In this document: in pieces, positions 14,789-21,260 of the stretch
Position numbering within the stretch: the first letter of the stretch is position 1
Layout of the letters: each line of letters starts with the position of its first letter
NCBI GenBank assembly: GCA_947627125.1
Contig: CANQUY010000012.1
Coordinates: 1-21,795 of the forward strand
Origin: an uncultured Clostridia bacterium
GTDB taxonomy: Bacteria; Bacillota; Clostridia; Christensenellales; Borkfalkiaceae
DNA length: 21,795 bases
Direction of reading: 5' to 3'
Notes under the pieces: generated by a model
Seen by the model: only the letters and a program-made list of their open reading frames with translations
Told to the model about the DNA's origin: nothing
The model's database searches: none
Program-made: the position numbers and the translations under genes

Positions 14789-16039
14789 ATGATCGATTTG
14801 ACGACGGTTAAAAAAGTTGATCCCGAGATCGCGGAGGCCATGGAAAGGGAACTTGCACGCCAGAGGGGGAATCTCGAACTCATTGCGAGCGAGAACATTG
14901 TTTCCCCCGCCGTGATGGCGGCAATGGGCAGCCATCTCACCAATAAATATGCAGAAGGGTACCCGGGGAAGCGGTATTACGGCGGCTGCGAATATGTGGA
15001 CGTCGTGGAGGAACTCGCCCGCAACCGATTGAAGGAGCTCTTCGGGTGCGAGCATGCCAACGTCCAGCCCCACAGCGGCGCGCAGGCCAACTATGCCGTC
15101 TACTTCGCCGTTTGCAAGCCCGGCGATACGGTCATGGGAATGAACCTCTCGCACGGGGGGCATCTGACCCATGGCTCCCCCGTCAATTATTCGGGCATGT
15201 ATTTCAACATCGTCCCCTATGGCGTGAACGCGGAAACGGAGCGGATCGATTACGACGAAATGGAGAAGATCGCCCTTCAGTGCAGGCCCAAAATGATCGT
15301 ATCGGGCGCGAGCGCGTATCCGAGGATCATCGACTTTGAACGCATCCGTGCCATCTGCGACAAGGTCGGCGCGGTGATGATGGTGGATATCGCCCACATA
15401 GCGGGGCTCGTGGCGGCGGGCCTTCATCCTTCCCCCGTACCCTATGCCGACTTCGTGACTTCCACGACCCACAAGACGCTGCGGGGGCCGAGAGGAGGCG
15501 TCATCATGTGCAAAGAGCAGTACGCAAAGGCGCTCGACAAGGCAATTTTCCCCGGCACGCAGGGGGGCCCGCTCGAACACGTCATCGCGGCAAAGGCGGT
15601 CGCTTTCAAGGAAGCGCTCTCCCCCTCGTTCAAGGAATATCAGAGGCAGATCATCAAAAATGCGGCAGCCATGTCCGAGAGGTTCCTTCAGAAAAATGTT
15701 CGCCTCGTTTCGGGCGGGACGGACAATCACTTGATGCTGCTCGACCTGAGAGGGGAAAATATCACGGGGAAGGAGCTTGAAAGTTTGCTCGACAGGGCCC
15801 ATATCACGGCGAACAAGAACACGATCCCCTTTGAAACGGCTTCCCCCTTTGTGACGAGCGGACTGCGCGTCGGAACGCCCGCGATCACCTCCCGCGGCAT
15901 GGGAGAGGAAGAAGCGGCCTATATCGCCGACCTTGTGACGGAGGTCATCCGCGGCAAGGAGGAGGCCATCCCCGCAGTGACGGAAAAGGTCGCCTCCCTC
16001 TGCGAAAAATTTCCCGTTTACCGCGACGACGTCATGTGA
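14789..16039 (+). CDS. glyA: Serine hydroxymethyltransferase
   Basis: A 416-residue pyridoxal-phosphate enzyme that interconverts serine plus tetrahydrofolate with glycine plus methylene-tetrahydrofolate, the main one-carbon source. The PLP-binding lysine is K229 in STTHKTLRGPRGG. Other signatures are LIASENIVSPAV, YAEGYPGKRYYGG, VQPHSGAQAN and MVDIAHIAGLVAAG. Length is normal. The ATG at 14789 has GAGGAAG upstream and gives the canonical N-terminus; the longer open frame begins in repeat DNA. It appears to be a single-gene unit: its promoter abuts a terminator, and the next promoter begins four bases after its stop. Confidence 0.97.
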   Translation: MIDLTTVKKVDPEIAEAMERELARQRGNLELIASENIVSPAVMAAMGSHLTNKYAEGYPGKRYYGGCEYVDVVEELARNRLKELFGCEHANVQPHSGAQANYAVYFAVCKPGDTVMGMNLSHGGHLTHGSPVNYSGMYFNIVPYGVNAETERIDYDEMEKIALQCRPKMIVSGASAYPRIIDFERIRAICDKVGAVMMVDIAHIAGLVAAGLHPSPVPYADFVTSTTHKTLRGPRGGVIMCKEQYAKALDKAIFPGTQGGPLEHVIAAKAVAFKEALSPSFKEYQRQIIKNAAAMSERFLQKNVRLVSGGTDNHLMLLDLRGENITGKELESLLDRAHITANKNTIPFETASPFVTSGLRVGTPAITSRGMGEEEAAYIADLVTEVIRGKEEAIPAVTEKVASLCEKFPVYRDDVM

Positions 16040-16043
16040 ACGC

Positions 16044-16072
16044 TTGACAAACGCAAAAACGGCAGCTATAAT
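16044..16072 (+). promoter_or_regulatory. Consensus promoter of the FMN riboswitch-ribU unit
   Basis: TTGACA (16044-16049), 17 bases, TATAAT (16067-16072): a perfect sigma-A consensus. Such strength fits a transcript controlled mainly by attenuation. It begins four bases past the glyA stop. Confidence 0.92.
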
Positions 16073-16089
16073 ATCGAATCGATCGAATA

Positions 16090-16197
16090 TTCTTTGGGGC
16101 GGAGTGAAATTCTCCACCGGCAGTAAAGTCTGCGAACCCTTCGGGGCCGAGCGGGTGAAATTCCCGCACCGACGGTATAGTCCGGATGAGAAAAGAA
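16090..16197 (+). promoter_or_regulatory. FMN riboswitch (RFN element)
   Basis: Conserved RFN sequence is easily seen: GGGGCGGAGTGAAATTCTCC, ACCGGCAGTAAAGTC, TGCGAACCC, GGGCCGAGC, GGGTGAAATTCCC, ACCGACGGTATAGTC and GGATGAGAAAAG. The closing stem P1 is TTCTTT (16090-16095) with AAAGAA (16192-16197). FMN binding in this family stabilises the aptamer and lets a downstream terminator form, which lowers riboflavin uptake when FMN is plentiful. Confidence 0.96.
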
Positions 16198-16211
16198 GCA
16201 TGATTTTTCAC

Positions 16212-16240
16212 GCCCCGCGCACACTTGCGGGGCATTTTTT
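16212..16240 (+). terminator. Expression-platform terminator of the FMN riboswitch
   Basis: Stem GCCCCGC with GCGGGGC around an eight-base loop, then ATTTTTT. It lies 15 bases after the aptamer and 40 before the ribU start, as expected for transcription-attenuation control. Confidence 0.9.
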
Positions 16241-16279
16241 CAAAGAATATCCGAAAAAAATTTTTCAGAGGTGTTCTTT

Positions 16280-17032
16280 ATGAAGGAAAGCCGCACATTT
16301 TTCAGCACGACGCGGATCGCCATGATCGCCCTCTTCGGCGCTCTCGCGGGGGTCTTGCACGTATTCAGCTTCTCGCTCCCGTTCGCATTCCCGGGATTTT
16401 TGGAATACGACCTTTCGGACATTCCGCTCTTTATCGGAACATTCGCCATGGGGCCCGTTTCGGGGTGTATCATCGTCGTCATCAAACTGCTCGTCCGCCT
16501 CGTGTGTAAGGGAACGGGCAGCGTGTTCGTCGGGGAACTTGCAAATTTCCTCATCGGCGTCGGGTTCGTGATCCCCGCGGGGCTCATCTATAAGCACAAC
16601 CGCACCTTTAAGGGAGCCCTCCTCGCTCTTGCCATCGGTTCTCTTTCCTCCGTCGCCGTGGCGATTCTGACGAATTGGCTCATTCTTATTCCGTTTTATG
16701 TCTATTTGCAGTTCGGAGGGAATTGGGAGGTCCTTCTCGGCATGATGCGGCCGCTCTTTCCGTCCGTTACAGAGCAGACATTTTACGACTTTTATCTCTG
16801 GGTTTCCGTTCTGCCCTTCAACGTGATGCGCTGCCTCATTGCGAGCATTCTGACGCTTATCGTCTACAAGCACATCTCCCGCCTCATCAACCGTTTGGGG
16901 GAGCGGCTGGAGCCGAAGGCGGGCAAGGAAACCGCGGCAAAGCGGCGCGACCTTATCGTGACGATCTCCTGTATCGCCGTCGTCCTGCTCCTCGTCCTCT
17001 TCGCCCTGCTCAGATTTTTCCTTTGGTCGTAA
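16280..17032 (+). CDS. ribU: Riboflavin ECF transporter substrate-binding subunit (RibU)
   Basis: A 250-residue membrane protein that binds riboflavin and works with the shared EcfT/EcfA module, which is not in this window. The segment EYDLSDIPLFIGTFAMGP and the later GELANFLIG are RibU-like, and about six helices occupy residues 12-200. The upstream FMN riboswitch confirms the substrate class. RibU proteins are usually about 190-210 residues. This one carries a C-terminal extension: a charged linker (LGERLEPKAGKETAAKRR) and a further helix (about residues 225-248, IVTISCIAVVLLLVLFALL). The ATG at 16280 has AGAGGTG upstream; an in-frame GTG at 16271 overlaps that site and is less likely. Confidence 0.93.
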   Translation: MKESRTFFSTTRIAMIALFGALAGVLHVFSFSLPFAFPGFLEYDLSDIPLFIGTFAMGPVSGCIIVVIKLLVRLVCKGTGSVFVGELANFLIGVGFVIPAGLIYKHNRTFKGALLALAIGSLSSVAVAILTNWLILIPFYVYLQFGGNWEVLLGMMRPLFPSVTEQTFYDFYLWVSVLPFNVMRCLIASILTLIVYKHISRLINRLGERLEPKAGKETAAKRRDLIVTISCIAVVLLLVLFALLRFFLWS

Positions 17033-17042
17033 AACCCCCGCC

Positions 17043-17302
17043 CCGCTCATCCTGAGCAACGCGAAGGATCTCATAAAACGCACGGAAGTCCGTAGCGGCG
17101 TCATGCTGAGAAGGAGAGTAGAACGCAGTCTACGAGGGCTCTACCGAAGCATCTCGCCACATGCTTTACGGATTTTCGCCGCGAGATTCTAACTTCGCGC
17201 TAAGGACGGCGCTCGTGCCGCGCTTGAACACAAATAGAACGCGCGCGGGGCGGGTCAATTCCCGTCCTTTCGTCCTGCTCCGTTTCTCAGAATGACGCGG
17301 CG
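17043..17302. repeat. Hairpin elements in reverse composite order
   Basis: Inverted C/G short form at 17043-17080 (GCTCATCCTGAG...GAAGGATCTCAT). Inverted G/C element at 17095-17158 (GCGGCGTCATGCTGAG...GAAGCATCTCGCC). Direct long-form T/A element at 17177-17302 (CGCCGCGAGATTCT...CTCAGAATGACGCGGCG). This is the reverse complement of the order at 13859-14057. The long form shares an inner segment (TAACTTCGCGCTA, later ATAGAACGCGCGCGGGG) with the element at 13859-13981. Confidence 0.88.
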
Positions 17303-17344
17303 GCTCCAACGTAGTCCGCCCCGCCTGCGTCATACTTCCCCGCC

Positions 17345-17449
17345 CGCTCATGCTGACCCTGAGCGCAGCCGAAGGGGAAGCATCCCATTAGACTTACGGA
17401 CTTCCGTTGGTTCAATGGGATCCTTCGCTACGCTCAGGATGAGCGGGAG
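17345..17449. repeat. Two short-form elements facing each other
   Basis: Inverted G/C variant (GCTCATGCTGACC...GGAAGCATCCCATT) at about 17345-17390, and direct C/G variant (AATGGGATCCTTCGCTACG, CTCAGGATGAGCGGG) at about 17414-17449. They are separated by a TTACGGACTTCCGTTGG palindrome-like spacer. Confidence 0.82.
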
Positions 17450-17469
17450 CGCTGAAAGAGCGCCCCGCA

Positions 17470-17503
17470 AATTTATAATTTTTAATTTATAATTTATAAT
17501 TTT
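17470..17503. repeat. AT-rich tandem repeat before tsaE
   Basis: Repeated ATTTATAATTTTTA / ATTTATAATT units directly upstream of the tsaE -35. AT-rich DNA in this position may also serve as an UP-element-like promoter enhancer; this is inferred. Confidence 0.65.
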
Positions 17504-17504
17504 C

Positions 17505-17533
17505 TTGCAAACTGCGGCCATATGCGGTATAAT
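17505..17533 (+). promoter_or_regulatory. Promoter of the tsaE cluster
   Basis: TTGCAA (17505-17510), 17 bases, consensus TATAAT (17528-17533). The predicted start near 17540 is only two bases ahead of the tsaE ATG at 17542, so the mRNA would be essentially leaderless. Confidence 0.8.
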
Positions 17534-17541
17534 ATCCGTGT

Positions 17542-17949
17542 ATGGCTGTTTTTGTTTCACATTCCGAAGAGGAAACGCTTGCGTGGGCGGAAAACTTCGC
17601 AAAGACGCTCAAAGGAGGCGATACCGTCCTTCTCATGGGCGAAATGGGGGCGGGAAAGACCGTCCTCGCCAAGGGCGTCGCGCGCGGCCTCGGGGTGGAG
17701 AGCGAAGTCACGAGCCCGACGTATGCCTATATCAACAGCTACGAGGAGGGCAGGCTTCCCCTCTACCATTTCGACTGCTACCGCGTCCCCTCCGAGGACT
17801 TCGCCCGTGCGCTCGGGTTCGGGGAATACTTTTCAATGGGCGGCGTCTGCCTTGTGGAGTGGAGCGAGAACATCTCCTCCCTTCTTCCCGAGAACGCCAA
17901 GACCATCACAATCAGAAAGACAGCAAGCGGCAGGGAGATAGAATTTTGA
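17542..17949 (+). CDS. tsaE: tRNA threonylcarbamoyladenosine biosynthesis ATPase
   Basis: A 135-residue P-loop protein needed with TsaB, TsaC/YwlC and TsaD for t6A at position 37 of ANN-decoding tRNAs. Walker A GEMGAGKT is at residues 33-40, followed by the family segments VTSPTYAYINSY, YHFDCYR and CLVEWSEN. Length is typical. The ATG at 17542 gives the canonical N-terminus and follows the TATAAT box by only eight bases. No Shine-Dalgarno sequence is present. Its TGA overlaps the TTG start of tsaB by four bases. Confidence 0.95.
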   Translation: MAVFVSHSEEETLAWAENFAKTLKGGDTVLLMGEMGAGKTVLAKGVARGLGVESEVTSPTYAYINSYEEGRLPLYHFDCYRVPSEDFARALGFGEYFSMGGVCLVEWSENISSLLPENAKTITIRKTASGREIEF

Positions 17950-18545
17950 AATTTCTTGCGATCGATACAAGTTCAAAGCGGCTCACCGTGATAGCGAAGG
18001 GGGAGAAAACGGCGATACGGGACTTCCCCGACTGCACCGCACAGCACTCCGTCCGCCTCATGGGCGAGATCGACATTGCCCTGAAGGAAGCGGGGATCTC
18101 TCTTTCCGACTGCGACTTTTTGGCCTGCGTCGTGGGCCCGGGGTCGTTCACGGGCATCAGGATCTGCATCGCCACCGTCAAGGGACTGTGCACGGCGGCG
18201 GAAAGGCCCGCTCTTGCCGTCACCTCCTTCGACACCCTCGCATATGCTGAAGGGAGCGGCAAAAAGCTCTGCCTCATCGACGCGGGCCATGGCTATTTCT
18301 ACGCCTGCCCCTACGAAGGAAGGGCGGCGGGGACTGCCCGTTACATGTCGAAAGAGGAGGCGGAATCGCTGATTTCTGAGGGTTATGTGCCGATTTCGGG
18401 GGAACAGCTCTCCGTCGAAAGTAAGATCGTTTCGACTGCTGAGGGGCTCTTCAACGCTGCGGAGGCGCTCTGCGGGAATGCCCTGCCCTGCGCCCGGCTC
18501 GAGGCGGAATATCTGAGAAAATCGAATGCGGAGGAAGGGAGATGA
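17946..18545 (+). CDS. tsaB: tRNA threonylcarbamoyladenosine biosynthesis protein TsaB
   Basis: A 199-residue ASKHA-fold protein, the TsaD partner in t6A synthesis. It begins KFLAIDTSS and carries the family motif GPGSFTGIR at residues 64-72. A TTG start at 17946 is chosen because the conserved N-terminus begins there, GGGAG lies about nine bases upstream, and TTGA overlaps the tsaE stop. The longer open frame to the left is the tsaE region in another frame. It ends in an ATGA overlap with rimI. tsaD is not in the window. Confidence 0.94.
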   Translation: MKFLAIDTSSKRLTVIAKGEKTAIRDFPDCTAQHSVRLMGEIDIALKEAGISLSDCDFLACVVGPGSFTGIRICIATVKGLCTAAERPALAVTSFDTLAYAEGSGKKLCLIDAGHGYFYACPYEGRAAGTARYMSKEEAESLISEGYVPISGEQLSVESKIVSTAEGLFNAAEALCGNALPCARLEAEYLRKSNAEEGR

Positions 18546-18976
18546 GCATGCGGACATGGACATTCGGCGACCTCGACCAGATCGCCGCTATCGAAGCGGA
18601 GTGCTTTCCCGACCCGTGGACGCGCCGCATGCTTGCGGAGTCCTTTCTCTCCGATAAATTCCACGGCGTCCTTCTCGAGGAGGATGGGAACGTCGTCGCC
18701 TACGGGGGAATGAGCGTCGTGCTCGACGAGGCGGAGATCCAGCTCATTGCCGTGAGCGAAATGTTCCGCCGCTGCGGCAGGGGGAGCGGTATCCTCTCCG
18801 AACTTTTGAACGTCGCCGCTGAGAGAGGGGTGAAGAAGGTCTATCTCGAGGTCCGCGTTTCCAATTCCCCCGCGCAGATCCTGTATCTCAAGAACGGTTT
18901 CCATGGCGTCTACTGCCGCACGCGCTACTATTCGGACGGAGAGGACGCCGTCGTCATGGTGAAGGAGCTTGGGTGA
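18542..18976 (+). CDS. rimI: Ribosomal-protein alanine N-acetyltransferase-like GNAT
   Basis: A 144-residue GNAT enzyme. It has the acetyl-CoA loop RRCGRGSGILSELL at about residues 76-89, and the late motif SNSPAQILYLKNGF (about 107-120) with the usual Asn and Tyr. RimI acetylates the N-terminal alanine of ribosomal protein S18 in enterobacteria and is commonly linked to tsaB. The S18 target is inferred here. The ATG overlaps the tsaB stop (ATGA), preceded by GGAGGAAGGGAG. Confidence 0.9.
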   Translation: MSMRTWTFGDLDQIAAIEAECFPDPWTRRMLAESFLSDKFHGVLLEEDGNVVAYGGMSVVLDEAEIQLIAVSEMFRRCGRGSGILSELLNVAAERGVKKVYLEVRVSNSPAQILYLKNGFHGVYCRTRYYSDGEDAVVMVKELG

Positions 18977-19689
18977 ATGTAAGCTATTTGCAGCAGGGCG
19001 AGGGGGAGGACCTCCTCTTCCTGCATGGCTATCTCGCCAATAAGGAGAGTTTTTACCCGCAGATAAGCTATTTTTCTAAATTTTACCGCGTCACTGCGCT
19101 CGACTTTCCCGGCATGGGGCAGGCGGAGCCGCTTCCTTTTCCGTGGTCGGTCGGCGACTATGCGGAATGGGTGAAGGAAGCCCTTGCAGAGCTCAATATC
19201 TCCCGCCCCCGCGTCATTGCCCACTCCTTCGGCGGGAGGGTCGCGATCAAGCTCCTGAGCGAAAACTTCTTTCCGTGCGCCGTGCTCACGGGCTGTGCGG
19301 GGATCGTAAAAAAGCGCAACTTATGTTACCGTTTCCGCGTCAGAAGCTATAAAATTTGCAAAAAGATCGCCCCCAAATTTGCGGAAAAACACTTCGGGAG
19401 CGAGGAGTACAGGACCCTTTCCCCCGTCATGCGGGAGAGCTATAAAAAGATCGTCAACGAGGACCTGCGGGAAACCGCCGCTTCGATCTCCGCGCCCGTC
19501 CTGTTTCTGCACGGGGAGAGGGATGAAGAGGTCCCGCTCTCGTCCATTCGTATCTATCTTGAAAAAATAGAGGGAAGCCGCCTCAAGATCTTAAAAAACT
19601 GCGGCCATTTCCCCTTTTTGGATGACCCGCTTGCCTTTAATTTGGCAGCTGAGGAGTTTTTACGATGCCAAACACAATCGAATTCTTGA
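18973..19689 (+). CDS. Alpha/beta hydrolase-fold protein
   Basis: A 238-residue probable cytoplasmic hydrolase. The oxyanion-hole segment LFLHGYLANKESF is at residues 15-27. The nucleophile is S85 in AHSFGGR, with acid D184 (HGERDEEVP) and His212 (NCGHFPFLDDP), so the triad is complete. The substrate cannot be told from sequence. A GTG start at 18973 overlaps the rimI stop as GTGA; the nearby ATG at 18977 is followed at once by TAA. Its 3' end overlaps the start of the Mur ligase gene by 25 bases. Coupling to that gene hints at a cell-envelope role, but this is only context. Confidence 0.88.
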   Translation: MNVSYLQQGEGEDLLFLHGYLANKESFYPQISYFSKFYRVTALDFPGMGQAEPLPFPWSVGDYAEWVKEALAELNISRPRVIAHSFGGRVAIKLLSENFFPCAVLTGCAGIVKKRNLCYRFRVRSYKICKKIAPKFAEKHFGSEEYRTLSPVMRESYKKIVNEDLRETAASISAPVLFLHGERDEEVPLSSIRIYLEKIEGSRLKILKNCGHFPFLDDPLAFNLAAEEFLRCQTQSNS

Positions 19690-21242
19690 TCATGGCGGCG
19701 TATGCCGTGGCATTCACCACCATTCTGACGTACTGCGCACTCCCCCTCTTCGGCATTCTGCAGCAGGAGGGCTACCGCAGCGGCGACGCCCTGAAATGGT
19801 ATGTCAAAAAGAAGAACATGCTTCGCCGCAGATATCAGCTCCTCGCGCTCTGCGTCGTGCTCGTCACTGCGCTCCTCGGGCTGTGTTTCTCCTTTTTGGG
19901 ACCCTTTGCGGACGTCATCGGCGCGGCGGGCTACGTCGGGCTGTGCGCCCTCTTTGTGTTCGCATTCCGCAAGGCTCTCAAGGTCCCCGTGGACTGTACG
20001 AGGCGGCTTATAAGGCTCTTAATTTGCACATATGTGTTGATTTTTGCCGCCGTCTTCGGGGCGGAGATCGGCCTCTTCTGCGCCGCAAAAGCGATCGGAA
20101 AGCCGTGGGCGGAGGCTCTGAAATTGGCTCCCGTCGGCCTCATTCCCGCCCTGCTGTTTCTGTTCGTGGCGGCGGCCAACTGCATCATGAAGGCGTATGA
20201 AGTCCCCCGCGCCCGCCATTTCATCAAAACGGCCAAACGCACCCTCGACGGGAGCGGCTGCGTCAAGGTGGGGATCACGGGCAGTTTCGGCAAGACGAGC
20301 GTCAAGACGTTCGCCGCGCAGATGCTTGCAACGAAGTTCAGCGTGAAGGCGACGCCCGCCTCCTACAATACCCCCATCGGCATCGCAAAATTTGTCAACG
20401 GGGAGGGGACGGAATGCGATATCTTCCTCGCGGAGATGGGCGCACGGCACGTCGGCGACATCAAAGAGCTCTGCGAGATGGTGAAACCTACCGTCGGCGC
20501 CATTACGGGGGTGTGCGAACAGCACCTCGAAACGTTCAAGAGCCTTGAGAACATTCGCCGCGAAAAGGGGGAACTCGCGCGGGCGGCGGAAAAGGTCGTG
20601 CTCGGCAAAACGGCCGCCGCTCTTAGAGAGGACGCCCTCATCGAGGACAGGGACTTTTCTGCAAAAAACATTCACATATGTTGCGATAAAACGACATTTA
20701 CCCTCGTTCTCGGGGAAAAAGAGGCGGACGTTGAAACCAAAATTTTGGGCCGCCATGCCGCCGAGGACATTGCAATTTCCGCCGCGCTCGCTCTTTCGCT
20801 CGGCATGAGCTTTGAGGAGATTGTTTCGGCGATCCCGACGCTTGCGCCCGTGCCGCACAGGCTGGAGCGGTCTGAAAACGGCGGCGTCGTCATCTTGGAC
20901 GACAGCTATAATTCCAACCCCGCGGGCGCAAAAAATGCCGTGGAGGTCTTAAAGACGGCGGCGGGGCGGAAGGTCATTGTCACCCCGGGGCTCGTGGAGC
21001 TCGGCGAGATCGAGGAAGCCGCCAACGAGGTTTTGGGCGAAACGCTTGTCGGGCTCGACAGCGTCATCCTCGTGGGGGAAACGCGCGTGCTCGCCGTGCG
21101 GAACGGCTACAAGAACGCGGGCGGCGACGAGGGAAAGCTGCAGATCGTCCCCACGCTTTCAGACGCGCAGGAAAAATTGAAGGATATGCTGCAATTCGGC
21201 GACACCGTCCTCTTTTTGAACGACCTGCCGGATAAATACTAA
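19665..21242 (+). CDS. Membrane-embedded MurF-like Mur ligase
   Basis: A 525-residue protein. Residues 1-180 hold about five membrane helices (near 6-30, 58-80, 86-102, 116-142 and 153-175). A Mur ligase core follows: P-loop GITGSFGKTS (203-212), SYNTPIGI (233-240), EMGARHVGDI (257-266), a carbamylated-Lys-region KGEL, and the C-terminal domain motif DDSYNSNP (412-419) typical of MurF. MurF adds D-Ala-D-Ala to UDP-MurNAc-tripeptide. Here the usual N-terminal UDP-substrate domain is replaced by the membrane part, so the substrate may be lipid-linked or otherwise different. The ATG at 19665 has GAGGAG upstream, inside the hydrolase gene. No terminator was found after it. Confidence 0.88.
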   Translation: MPNTIEFLIMAAYAVAFTTILTYCALPLFGILQQEGYRSGDALKWYVKKKNMLRRRYQLLALCVVLVTALLGLCFSFLGPFADVIGAAGYVGLCALFVFAFRKALKVPVDCTRRLIRLLICTYVLIFAAVFGAEIGLFCAAKAIGKPWAEALKLAPVGLIPALLFLFVAAANCIMKAYEVPRARHFIKTAKRTLDGSGCVKVGITGSFGKTSVKTFAAQMLATKFSVKATPASYNTPIGIAKFVNGEGTECDIFLAEMGARHVGDIKELCEMVKPTVGAITGVCEQHLETFKSLENIRREKGELARAAEKVVLGKTAAALREDALIEDRDFSAKNIHICCDKTTFTLVLGEKEADVETKILGRHAAEDIAISAALALSLGMSFEEIVSAIPTLAPVPHRLERSENGGVVILDDSYNSNPAGAKNAVEVLKTAAGRKVIVTPGLVELGEIEEAANEVLGETLVGLDSVILVGETRVLAVRNGYKNAGGDEGKLQIVPTLSDAQEKLKDMLQFGDTVLFLNDLPDKY

Positions 21243-21260
21243 CCGCGGCAGGGCGACTTT

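Noticed and set aside
10719..16201. Several long minus-strand frames opposite serpin, vWA and glyA
   Set aside because: They mirror well-identified plus-strand genes, contain no family motifs and overlap repeats at their ends.
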